Assembly: GCA_016866575.1 (NCBI GenBank)
Contig: VGMA01000101.1
Location: 1 to 5,097, forward strand
Source of the DNA: Chlamydiota bacterium
GTDB taxonomy: Bacteria; Chlamydiota; Chlamydiia; Chlamydiales; VGMA01
Direction: 5' to 3'
Length of the DNA: 5,097 bases
The position numbers were made by a program, and so were the translations under genes. Below the pieces are notes generated by a model. The model was not told the origin of the DNA and made no database searches. It saw only the letters and a program-made list of their open reading frames with translations. Below, one piece after another: positions 1-5,097 of the stretch; position 1 is the stretch's first letter, and each line of letters starts with the position of its first letter.

Positions 1-903
1 CAAATGCGCCAAAATAGCTTTTATCCAATTTTTCATCATATAGCAAAAGCAGAATTAGTAATTGAGCAAGCTCGTAAGGATCAGCTCCCAAGATTTAGTG
101 TGCAAATGTATGACTGGGTTAGAAGCGAATATGAAAAAATTGAAGGAAGTGTTGAGGAAGTAGAAAATAAGTTGAAATGGAGAAAAGAGCAAGCAGAAGC
201 AATCAGCAGTATCCAGCAGCTTTTTGTCTATATCATAGATTCAGGAATTAAGAAGATGCCTTCTCAGCTATTATCAAAACCAATACAAGATCTCGACGAA
301 ATTGCTAGCCAAATTACCATTGAACTACCACGTTTTGCAACAGATGCTCTTTGGGTCAAGATAGCTAATCGCAAGTCTGATATTTTAAAAATAGTGGCAG
401 AAACATTCAATATTTTGGAAAATGACCCTTTGCTAGATAAAGACAAAACACGTCTATTGAATGAATTTAGATCTTTAATTCATTCTCTAGAAGATGATCT
501 TCAGGCGATGCAGCAGGTAATCAGTTCGATTATGCTTTTTTGTGAGCAAAATGTGATGATTCCAGAGGAAAAAACGATGGATATTGTCTATCAGCAATTT
601 CCGCAATTGCAAGAGCAGATTGAAAATTGGTGCTGTGTACAAGAAAAGTATAGTATTCGCCAGCAAGAAATCGATATAGCGAAGAGTTTGTGTGAAACAG
701 CTGTCAAAGAGCAGCAACCTAGTTTGGATATTCAACTAAAAACAATTATCGATGAAAAAGAGATTCTTCTTTCAGGAAATCTACGAGAAGTGGTTGGGCA
801 TATTAAGTGGTATAATCGGTATTTCGTAAAGTTGTCTTACGTGTTTGAATTAGCAAAAGACCTGATTTTGAGTGATTTATATATTAATTTAACACAAAAA
901 TAA
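1..903 (+). CDS. Hypothetical helical protein, 5' end probably outside window
   Basis: I do not recognise this protein. The reading frame is open to the left edge. The first ATG is at base 4 (299 residues to the TAA at 901-903), but only three bases precede it, so no ribosome-binding site can be seen and the true start may lie upstream. The product is rich in Glu, Gln, Lys, Leu and Ile, with no signal peptide or transmembrane segment. Long amphipathic helical stretches are evident, roughly residues 15-75, 115-175 and 195-245 counted from that Met, and some have coiled-coil character. Four of its five cysteines (160, 200, 201, 220) fall in the middle third and form no metal-binding pattern. 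The C-terminal 50 residues are more aromatic and hydrophobic. It converges on the adk operon and shares a hairpin with it. A structural, scaffold or secreted-effector role is possible, but nothing here shows it. Confidence 0.75.
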   Translation, partial: QMRQNSFYPIFHHIAKAELVIEQARKDQLPRFSVQMYDWVRSEYEKIEGSVEEVENKLKWRKEQAEAISSIQQLFVYIIDSGIKKMPSQLLSKPIQDLDEIASQITIELPRFATDALWVKIANRKSDILKIVAETFNILENDPLLDKDKTRLLNEFRSLIHSLEDDLQAMQQVISSIMLFCEQNVMIPEEKTMDIVYQQFPQLQEQIENWCCVQEKYSIRQQEIDIAKSLCETAVKEQQPSLDIQLKTIIDEKEILLSGNLREVVGHIKWYNRYFVKLSYVFELAKDLILSDLYINLTQK

Positions 904-910
904 GGGCTTG

Positions 911-940
911 TAAGAGCCGATTTACTTGAATCGGCTCTTA
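911..940. terminator. Perfect 12-bp hairpin between convergent genes, probable bidirectional terminator
   Basis: Bases 911-922 (TAAGAGCCGATT) are the exact reverse complement of 929-940, with a six-base loop at 923-928. The hairpin begins 7 bases after the plus-strand gene's stop and ends 3 bases before the stop of adk on the minus strand, filling the 40-base convergent gap. The bases after the stem are A/T-rich on the plus strand (AATTTATT). On the minus strand only a short T run follows, after about 10 bases, so classical U-tracts are weak. Placement and perfect symmetry support a shared terminator. Confidence 0.7.
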
Positions 941-943
941 AAT

Positions 944-1600
944 TTATTGATGTGTTCTTTCGATGATTTCTAAGATTTTAGCGAAAATTTCATCGATTGT
1001 GAAGTGGTCAGCTACAACTTCATGTAAAAGAGAGTGTCTTTTATAAAAATCGACAAGAGGGCTTGTTAGGGTGTCATACATCTCAAGTCTTTGTTTCAAT
1101 ACCTGAGCGGTGTCATCTTTTCTTTGGATTAGCTCTTCTCCATCTTTATCGCATGTGTAGCCATCTTTTGAAGGGCTGTACTTTAAATGGTAAATAGAGC
1201 CGCATTTTGGGCAGCTTCTTCTTAGCAAGATTCTTTCAGATAAGATCTCATCTGAAATTTTTACCAAGATTACAATCGGTTTGGAGGTAAGTTTTGTTTG
1301 AAGATATTCCGCTTGTGGCAGTGTCCTAGGGTAGCCGTCAAAAATGATGCCGTGAGCGCAGTCAGGCTTTTGCATCCTATTTTCTAACACCTCAGTTACT
1401 TCTTCATTTGTAGGAAATAGACCTTGGTCCATGATAGATTTAATGCGTAGGCCGAGCTCTGTTTTATCCGCTACTTCTTGTCTAAGCAAATCCCCTGTGG
1501 AGATGTGGACTAGATTGAATTTTTTTTGTAGCAATTTAGCTTGCGTTCCTTTTCCACAGCCTGGCGGCCCTAAAAGGATGATGTTCGTGGGTTTTTTCAT
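944..1600 (-). CDS. adk: Adenylate kinase, zinc-LID type
   Basis: This cytosolic enzyme interconverts ATP + AMP and 2 ADP, maintaining adenylate energy balance. The 218-residue length fits the long-form bacterial enzyme. Visible motifs in order are the P-loop GPPGCGKGTQ (residues 11-20), the AMP-site STGDLLR (34-40), FDGYPRT (87-93), and a LID with C130-x2-C133 and C150-x2-D153. These are the same Cys3-Asp zinc ligands at the same positions as in Bacillus subtilis adenylate kinase, as I recall them. Arginines that contact phosphate include R92, R127, R160 and R171. The ATG overlaps the upstream pspC-like stop as ATGA, and an AAGGA ribosome-binding site (1610-1614) sits 9 bases upstream, inside the preceding gene. 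It is the last gene of the operon and ends at the 911-940 hairpin. Identification is secure. Confidence 0.97.
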   Translation of the reverse strand: MKKPTNIILLGPPGCGKGTQAKLLQKKFNLVHISTGDLLRQEVADKTELGLRIKSIMDQGLFPTNEEVTEVLENRMQKPDCAHGIIFDGYPRTLPQAEYLQTKLTSKPIVILVKISDEILSERILLRRSCPKCGSIYHLKYSPSKDGYTCDKDGEELIQRKDDTAQVLKQRLEMYDTLTSPLVDFYKRHSLLHEVVADHFTIDEIFAKILEIIERTHQ

Positions 1601-1992
1601 GTTGGAGATTCCTTAATAATAAAAGTGCCTATGATATAAGCGATACAAACGGGGAATACGGCAGTTGCAAATAGGGCAATAACTACCACAAAACGGATGA
1701 TATTAGAATCGATTCTGAAGTATTCGCCAAGTCCTCCGCAAATGCCTGAAATTTTGCGATCTCGTCTCGACCTATAAAGTCTTTTGTAGTTTGCTTGAAT
1801 ATAAGAGCGTGGCCCAAGCGGAAGAAGATACCATAAAACTAGATAAGCTAGTCCTATGCCACCTGCTGTAATAAAGAGTAGAATGATTCCTATGATTCGA
1901 AGAAGGGTAGAATCAATCTGTAAATATTGACCTAACCCTCCAAAAATTCCAGCTATTTTTTGATCAAATCGATCTCTGTATAAACGTTTCAT
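1597..1992 (-). CDS. Small membrane protein with two tandem PspC domains
   Basis: This 131-residue protein consists almost entirely of two copies of the PspC domain (residues 2-60 and 70-128), a small family named after the phage shock protein C of enterobacteria. Each copy begins KRLYR and carries the family signature of a basic stretch followed by I-x-G-I-x-GGLG-x-Y and ID, then one hydrophobic transmembrane helix (about 31-57 and 99-126). Twenty of the first 31 residues of the two copies are identical (2-32 against 70-100), so they arose by internal duplication. An inner-membrane location is expected. A role in envelope stress is only inferred from the family name, since no pspA, pspB or pspF is present here. 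Its ATG overlaps the stop of the pseudouridine synthase as ATGA, and no Shine-Dalgarno sequence precedes it, so translation is probably coupled. Its own TGA overlaps the adk start. Confidence 0.88.
   Translation of the reverse strand: MKRLYRDRFDQKIAGIFGGLGQYLQIDSTLLRIIGIILLFITAGGIGLAYLVLWYLLPLGPRSYIQANYKRLYRSRRDRKISGICGGLGEYFRIDSNIIRFVVVIALFATAVFPVCIAYIIGTFIIKESPT
1610..1614 (-). promoter_or_regulatory. Ribosome-binding site of adk
   Basis: On the minus strand this reads AAGGA and lies 9 bases before the adk ATG. It is embedded in the 3' end of the upstream gene. It fixes the adk start at the overlap codon and suggests that adk can be initiated independently as well as by coupled re-initiation. 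Confidence 0.6.
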
Positions 1993-2789
1993 TTTTTTAG
2001 TATAGGAAAAGGTATTCTTGATGAAAAGAGAAGATTTTCCTTTGTCGTTGGATGGACAAATCCCAAAAGTTCAGCATGAAGACCGAGTCGACCCAAAGGG
2101 TTTTTAAAGGCTCTGTATTTAGTATCACCTACTATTGGGCAACCTGCATTTTTAGCTTGTAGACGGATTTGGTTTTTTCTTCCCGTCTCAAGTCTTACAC
2201 GTAAAAGGGGGCAGTTTGCAAAAATGCCGATTCTTTCAAAGTGAGTAATAGCAAGCTTTCCCTCTTTAGGATTGTCTGTAATCTGCATGACCAAATTTCG
2301 ATCTTCGTAGATGTAGTTTTCCCATGTTCCTTGTGATGGGGGATCGCCATCAACTAGGGCTAGGTATTGCCTTTGGATTCTGTGATGAAAGAACTCTTCT
2401 TTAAGATATTCGGTTGTGGCTGGGTTCTTGGAGAATACTAACACTCCTGAGGTATCTCGATCTAATCTATGCACAGGGTGGGGGCGAACAGGTTTTAAAT
2501 ACTTTTTTAACATCGCATGAGCGGTGTAGACAGTTTCTGTTTCTGTAGCAACTGTTAAAAGACCTGAAGCTTTGTCTACAACGATCAAATCCTTGTCTTC
2601 GTAAAGTACTTCTAGTTTTTCGTGGATAAACCGGCGTCTAGGTAAGAGCTCAATTTTCCCGTTTTCTTTAATAACAACCCGTTTATCTTGGATCCAAGAT
2701 TTCAATGTATTTTTTGAACTGTCAGGAAACTCTTCTTGGAGTCTTAGTAAAAGTTCAGTAGAGGAATTTTTTTTTGTTGATTTATCCAT
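1989..2789 (-). CDS. RluA-family pseudouridine synthase
   Basis: This enzyme isomerises specific uridines in rRNA or tRNA to pseudouridine; the exact target cannot be told from sequence. The 266-residue protein has an N-terminal S4-like RNA-binding segment (about 12-45), then the RluA catalytic domain. The hallmark HRLDRDTSG spans 107-115, with D110 as the catalytic aspartate that attacks the uracil ring. Further family blocks are YEDKDLIVVDKASGL (63-77), TGRKNQIR (192-199), GDTKY (211-215) and a C-terminal LHAELLGFVHP (227-237). The usual TGR-x-HQIR has Asn in place of His (N196), a minor departure. The ATG at 2787-2789 has no clear Shine-Dalgarno sequence and only about 17 bases of predicted leader. 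It heads the operon with the PspC-like gene and adk and overlaps the former by four bases. It could be an RluD, RluC or TruC type, so no symbol is given. Confidence 0.93.
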   Translation of the reverse strand: MDKSTKKNSSTELLLRLQEEFPDSSKNTLKSWIQDKRVVIKENGKIELLPRRRFIHEKLEVLYEDKDLIVVDKASGLLTVATETETVYTAHAMLKKYLKPVRPHPVHRLDRDTSGVLVFSKNPATTEYLKEEFFHHRIQRQYLALVDGDPPSQGTWENYIYEDRNLVMQITDNPKEGKLAITHFERIGIFANCPLLRVRLETGRKNQIRLQAKNAGCPIVGDTKYRAFKNPLGRLGLHAELLGFVHPTTKENLLFSSRIPFPILKK

Positions 2790-2812
2790 ATATATACTGC
2801 AATAAAGAGATC

Positions 2813-2841
2813 ATTGTAGGGTAAAGAGGGAAATTTTACAA
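2813..2841 (-). promoter_or_regulatory. Candidate sigma70-type promoter for the pseudouridine synthase-PspC-adk operon
   Basis: On the minus strand, TTGTAA (2836-2841) is followed after exactly 17 bases by TACAAT (2813-2818). These match 4 of 6 and 5 of 6 bases of the standard -35 and -10 hexamers. Transcription would begin near 2806, about 17 bases before the start codon. The -35 box lies directly against the start of the divergent plus-strand gene, so the two genes share a 55-base control region. Confidence 0.55.
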
Positions 2842-2844
2842 CTT

Positions 2845-3330
2845 ATGGCTAAGTTTCATAACCAAAAATTGGTGTCTATTGTCAATTCGATCACAAATGT
2901 GGGTTATATAGTAGGCTGTAGCTGCCTTTATTTTATTGCGATCTGGATTTTTGGTGCAGCCATTTGGAATATTATCGATGAGCTCTTCTCTGACAATTTT
3001 TCTATCTATAGATTGCTCGATGAGGTGGCATTTATCGTTTTCTCAATTGCAGTAATTGATGTGTGTAAGTACTTAATGATTGAAGAGGTTTGTAAAAATA
3101 GTGAAGGAAGAAAACCTTTTGAAGTGCGCAAGACTCTTACCAAATTTGTGATTATCATTGTGACAGCTATGGCACTAGAGGGGCTAGTATTGACCATTCA
3201 GACGGCTAAAAGTGATGTTAGAAATCTGTTTTACCCAATTACACTCTTTCTAGCAGCAGCGATTTTCTTAGTATGCCTTGGTATCTACCAAAGATTCAAC
3301 GTGATGTCGGAAGAAGGAAGTGAAAAATAG
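2845..3330 (+). CDS. Four-helix inner-membrane protein, unknown function
   Basis: The product has 161 residues and about four transmembrane helices (roughly 18-44, 57-77, 98-119 and 128-147), with no signal peptide or catalytic motif I can name. Between helices 2 and 3 is a charged cytosolic-looking segment: DVCKYLMIEEV (72-82), then an acidic/basic stretch and EVRKTLTKF (93-101). This motif layout resembles a small family of uncharacterised membrane proteins that I recall from alphaproteobacteria and other Gram-negatives, sometimes mislabelled as acetyltransferases. I see no acetyltransferase features. The ATG at 2845 is the only reasonable start, as the next in-frame Met is at residue 78. 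A GAGGG at 2826-2830 is 14 bases upstream, too far for an ideal ribosome-binding site. It is transcribed divergently from the pseudouridine synthase operon and stands alone. A TATACT at 2793-2798 is its only plausible -10, without a good -35. Confidence 0.85.
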   Translation: MAKFHNQKLVSIVNSITNVGYIVGCSCLYFIAIWIFGAAIWNIIDELFSDNFSIYRLLDEVAFIVFSIAVIDVCKYLMIEEVCKNSEGRKPFEVRKTLTKFVIIIVTAMALEGLVLTIQTAKSDVRNLFYPITLFLAAAIFLVCLGIYQRFNVMSEEGSEK

Positions 3331-3340
3331 TTTTTTCACT
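3319..3340. terminator. A/T-rich 9-bp hairpin over the stop codon, weak terminator candidate
   Basis: AGTGAAAAA (3319-3327) pairs perfectly with TTTTTCACT (3332-3340) across a four-base loop that contains the TAG stop of the membrane protein gene. Only three of the nine pairs at most involve G or C, so the stem is weak, and no T run follows on the plus strand. It could help end transcripts from either side of this convergent region. Confidence 0.3.
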
Positions 3341-3386
3341 AAATTGCCTTTTAAGCGGTCAAATCCATAGAATAAAAATTTTAATG

Positions 3387-3421
3387 GACTGCTAGATCGC
3401 CGAAAAGGGATCTAAAAAGTC
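3387..3421. terminator. Imperfect hairpin between convergent genes, possible terminator
   Basis: TAGATC (3393-3398) pairs with GATCTA (3409-3414). The stem continues inward with CC/GG (3400-3401 with 3407-3408) after a one-base bulge, closing a GAAAA loop. An outer GACT/AGTC pair (3387-3390 with 3418-3421) flanks a small internal loop. It ends immediately before the stop codon of the minus-strand exported-protein gene. The plus strand continues TTTATCC, and the minus strand reaches an A/T-rich run (ATTAAAATTTTTATT). Position between converging genes supports termination, but the stem is interrupted. Confidence 0.4.
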
Positions 3422-3422
3422 T

Positions 3423-3935
3423 TTATCCTTCTAGATTAGGGGCAAAAGAGTTGATGAACTGCTCAGCTAAAGCCTTTTCTTCTTCTAAAAGGTAAATCGC
3501 TTCAACTTTATAGAGATTATCTCCCACAAGGATCAATTTTCCCAATAGCATCCCTTCAGGACAGCTTGCTTCGTAGTCTAGAGCGGGAAAGCTGCTACAC
3601 TTACTGGAATGTTTATGAAAAAGGCTTGCTGACGAAGGAAGAATCACTTTTAAGGCTCCTCCCAAGACCATGGAAGAGCTCCATTTCGTCCAGCTTTTAG
3701 GTAAAGTGGTAAAGCTTACAGAGTAGTTTCCATGTTTATATTCTGTGTAGGGTAGAACAATGCTTTGTCCCGGTACAGGGAGGTCTTTGGAAACAATCGT
3801 AGGCTCATTAGGAAACTGGATCGAAAAAGAGCTAGTAGAAGCCAATAAGCTTTCTGATTCTTTAGGGGAGTAAAAGAAGAAAATGGAGGTAATAATAGTA
3901 AAAACTAGAATAGCAGTTAAATAAATTTTCTTCAT
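3423..3935 (-). CDS. Small exported or membrane-anchored hypothetical protein
   Basis: I do not recognise a named family. The 170-residue product starts with MKK and a hydrophobic stretch (about 5-22), a signal peptide or uncleaved anchor that places the rest outside the inner membrane. No lipobox cysteine is present. The remainder looks like a compact alpha/beta fold: FSIQFPNEP (37-45), a Tyr-rich strand near 62-75, FPALDYEAS (116-124), GKLILVGDNLYKVEAIY (132-148) and a closing helix with FINSF (160-164). This order resembles small exported domains of unknown function in which a 'FP..P' strand begins the domain and an 'LY.V' strand precedes a final helix. Two cysteines (113, 125) could form a disulfide. 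The start is well supported: GAGGG (3943-3947) lies 7 bases upstream of the ATG. It lies 60 bases downstream of mnmA on the same strand and may be co-transcribed or use its own promoter. Confidence 0.85.
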   Translation of the reverse strand: MKKIYLTAILVFTIITSIFFFYSPKESESLLASTSSFSIQFPNEPTIVSKDLPVPGQSIVLPYTEYKHGNYSVSFTTLPKSWTKWSSSMVLGGALKVILPSSASLFHKHSSKCSSFPALDYEASCPEGMLLGKLILVGDNLYKVEAIYLLEEEKALAEQFINSFAPNLEG

Positions 3936-3942
3936 AGTAATA

Positions 3943-3993
3943 CCCTCAATTAATAATCGTTAATATAATACACTATTTAGTGATTAATTGGGG
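3943..3993 (-). promoter_or_regulatory. Intergenic fold that pairs with the ribosome-binding site of the exported-protein gene
   Basis: On the minus strand the gap after mnmA contains CCCCAATTAAT-like bases (3983-3993) that pair with the complement at 3943-3954: eight consecutive pairs, a one-base bulge and three G-C pairs. The second arm includes the GAGGG ribosome-binding site (3943-3947) of the downstream gene. Within the loop, CACTA/TAGTG arms (3971-3982) form a small extra hairpin next to the first arm, and an A/T-rich TATTAT (3965-3970) resembles a -10 box without a clear -35. The pairing is visible; a regulatory role is inference. Confidence 0.35.
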
Positions 3994-3995
3994 AT

Positions 3996-5030
3996 TCAAA
4001 GAATAATTGCGCCACCAAGACAGAGATCATTTTGATAAAAAACGATAGATTGCCCAGGTGTAACAGCTCTTTGGGGGGAAAAAAACTCTATAGAAAGAGT
4101 TTTGTCTAAATTTTCTTTGACTACACATGCTACATCCTCGCTGCGATAGCGGATTTTAGCTGTGCAAGCAAGTGGGTATAGGGGTTTTTCAGCAACCCAA
4201 GTAGGCTCAATAGCCCTAAGTGTTTGGGCAAATAAGAAAGGATGGTCTTCACCTTGAACAACAATAACGCTGTTTTCTTCAATATTTTTTTTAGCAACAA
4301 ACCAAGCATCCCCAGCGCCACCAATTCCTAAACCTTTTCTTTGTCCTATTGTGTAGTTCCAAGCGCCTTCATGATAACCGAGTATCTTGCCTTCAGGAGT
4401 AAGAAAGGAACCTTTACGGGATGATATAAAATTTTTGATAAATTCAGGAAATTTACGTTTACCTATAAAACAGATGCCGGTGCTGTCTTTTTTATTGTGG
4501 GTGATTAAATTTCTCTTTTCTGCAATCAGGCGAAGATCGGGCTTAAGTAAATGCCCTATAGGAAAAAGGGTTTTTTTAAATGCCTCTTGTCCTACCGCAT
4601 GCAAAAAATAGGATTGGTCTTTATTAGGATCTAAGCCTCTATAAAGTCTTCCTTCGCTATCAACTCTAGCATAGTGGCCGGTAGCTAGGTAATCTGCTCC
4701 AAGTGAAAGGGCTTTATCCAAGAAATGATGAAATTTGATCTCTTTATTGCACAAAATATCAGGATTTGGGGTAATCCCTTTTTTTAGACCTTCAATCAAA
4801 TTAGAAAACACATGATTCCAATACTCTTCTGTGAAATTCACAGTATAAAGAGGTATGCCTAGTGTGTCTGCAACATGCAGCGCATCGTGATAGTCTCTTT
4901 CTTGCGGGCAATCGGTCTCGTCCCAATTTTTCATAAAAAGGCCCATCACTTCGTAGCCTTGCTCAAGAAGAAGTGCCGCTGAAACTGAGGAGTCAACCCC
5001 TCCTGACATCCCTACGACAACTTTTTTCAT
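3996..5030 (-). CDS. mnmA: tRNA-specific 2-thiouridylase MnmA
   Basis: MnmA is a cytosolic enzyme that adenylates and then 2-thiolates wobble uridine 34 of the Lys, Glu and Gln tRNAs, using sulfur relayed from a cysteine desulfurase. The 344 residues are slightly short of the E. coli enzyme but complete. Motifs seen are the PP-loop SGGVDSS (9-15), MKNWDE (33-38), ITPNPDILCNKEIKF (86-100) with catalytic C94, ATGHYAR (116-122), KDQSYFL (137-143) and STGICFIG (183-190) with the second catalytic cysteine C187. The C-terminal beta-barrel region follows TIGQRKGL (227-234) and ends with AVTPGQS and LGGAII. An in-frame stop lies 10 codons upstream of the ATG and no other start codon intervenes, so the start is firm. 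No Shine-Dalgarno sequence is present; instead the ATG overlaps the stop of the preceding gene as ATGA, implying coupled translation. Confidence 0.97.
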   Translation of the reverse strand: MKKVVVGMSGGVDSSVSAALLLEQGYEVMGLFMKNWDETDCPQERDYHDALHVADTLGIPLYTVNFTEEYWNHVFSNLIEGLKKGITPNPDILCNKEIKFHHFLDKALSLGADYLATGHYARVDSEGRLYRGLDPNKDQSYFLHAVGQEAFKKTLFPIGHLLKPDLRLIAEKRNLITHNKKDSTGICFIGKRKFPEFIKNFISSRKGSFLTPEGKILGYHEGAWNYTIGQRKGLGIGGAGDAWFVAKKNIEENSVIVVQGEDHPFLFAQTLRAIEPTWVAEKPLYPLACTAKIRYRSEDVACVVKENLDKTLSIEFFSPQRAVTPGQSIVFYQNDLCLGGAIIL

Positions 5031-5097
5031 AACACAGGGTAGGTATTGCGAGAGGTTTCAAGAATTTGCTGCATAGAAAGAATGTAGTCTTTGTGGC
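5027..5097 (-). CDS. C-terminal end of an unidentified gene upstream of mnmA (partial)
   Basis: The minus strand from 5096 to the TGA at 5027-5029 is an open frame whose last 22 residues read HKDYILSMQQILETSRNTYP and then VL. The composition looks like genuine protein, mostly a helix. Its stop overlaps the mnmA start in the same ATGA arrangement used twice elsewhere in this window. The other two frames either hit a stop upstream of mnmA (the mnmA frame) or run into mnmA out of frame. Too little remains to name the product. In Chlamydia I recall clpC next to the thiouridylase gene, but I do not recognise this end as ClpC. Confidence 0.6.
   Translation of the reverse strand, partial: HKDYILSMQQILETSRNTYPVL

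Noticed and set aside
264..735. Two minus-strand open frames opposite the left-edge gene
   Set aside because: Both are antisense to a long plus-strand coding frame and have compositions typical of reverse-strand shadows.
1431..1616. Plus-strand open frame of 61 codons opposite adk
   Set aside because: It lies antisense within the secure adk gene, including the P-loop region, and has no ribosome-binding site or protein-like pattern.
2777..2798. TTGATT and TATACT as a plus-strand promoter for the membrane protein gene
   Set aside because: The spacer is only 10 bases, too short for a sigma70 pair; TATACT alone remains only a weak -10 candidate.
3006..3197. Minus-strand open frame of 63 codons opposite the four-helix protein
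   Set aside because: It is a Ser/Thr/Ile-rich antisense shadow of the transmembrane segments, without a ribosome-binding site.
4130..4324. Minus-strand open frame of 64 codons within mnmA
   Set aside because: It is an out-of-frame shadow of the mnmA C-terminal domain, with a low-complexity Leu/Lys composition.
4387..4611. Plus-strand open frame of 74 codons opposite mnmA
   Set aside because: It is antisense to conserved mnmA coding sequence, including the second catalytic cysteine region, and shows no independent gene signals.
1..5097. Defence system, CRISPR array, mobile element or other novel multi-gene system
   Set aside because: No repeats, integrase, transposase, nuclease, toxin-antitoxin or similar genes are visible; the content is housekeeping genes plus isolated hypotheticals.

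Overview
This is a gene-dense, A+T-rich bacterial window of 5,097 bases with housekeeping content. My best guess at the source is the Chlamydiae, probably an environmental (non-Chlamydia) lineage, or more broadly a PVC-type intracellular bacterium. The clues are the base composition, the zinc-type adenylate kinase (which argues against a typical gammaproteobacterium such as Legionella or Coxiella) and the tight mix of core genes with small unrecognised membrane or exported proteins. This is inference, at roughly 0.5 to 0.6 confidence. There is no tRNA, rRNA, CRISPR array, insertion sequence or phage gene.

Layout: (1) 1-903, plus strand: the 3' portion of a helical, soluble protein of unknown function, open at the left edge. 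It ends at a perfect 12-bp hairpin (911-940) that it shares with the convergent operon to its right. (2) 2789-944, minus strand: a compact three-gene operon encoding an RluA-family pseudouridine synthase, a small double-PspC-domain membrane protein and adenylate kinase (adk). The genes are joined by two 4-base ATGA stop/start overlaps, and a good sigma70-type promoter lies just upstream (2813-2841). (3) 2845-3330, plus strand: a divergent four-helix membrane protein of unknown role. (4) 3331-3422: a short convergent intergenic stretch with two imperfect hairpins. (5) 5097-3423, minus strand: the last codons of an unidentified gene, mnmA (tRNA 2-thiouridylase) joined to it by a third ATGA overlap, then a small secreted or membrane-anchored protein after a 60-base gap. 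That gap can fold so that it hides the last gene's ribosome-binding site.

Functionally, two genes are RNA modification enzymes (an uridine isomerase and the tRNA wobble U34 thiolase), one maintains the adenylate pool, and three or four are envelope or unknown proteins. I see no evidence for a novel defence or mobile system. The points most worth a second look are the partial gene at the right edge, the repeated ATGA coupling, the duplicated PspC domain, and the possible Shine-Dalgarno-hiding fold after mnmA.
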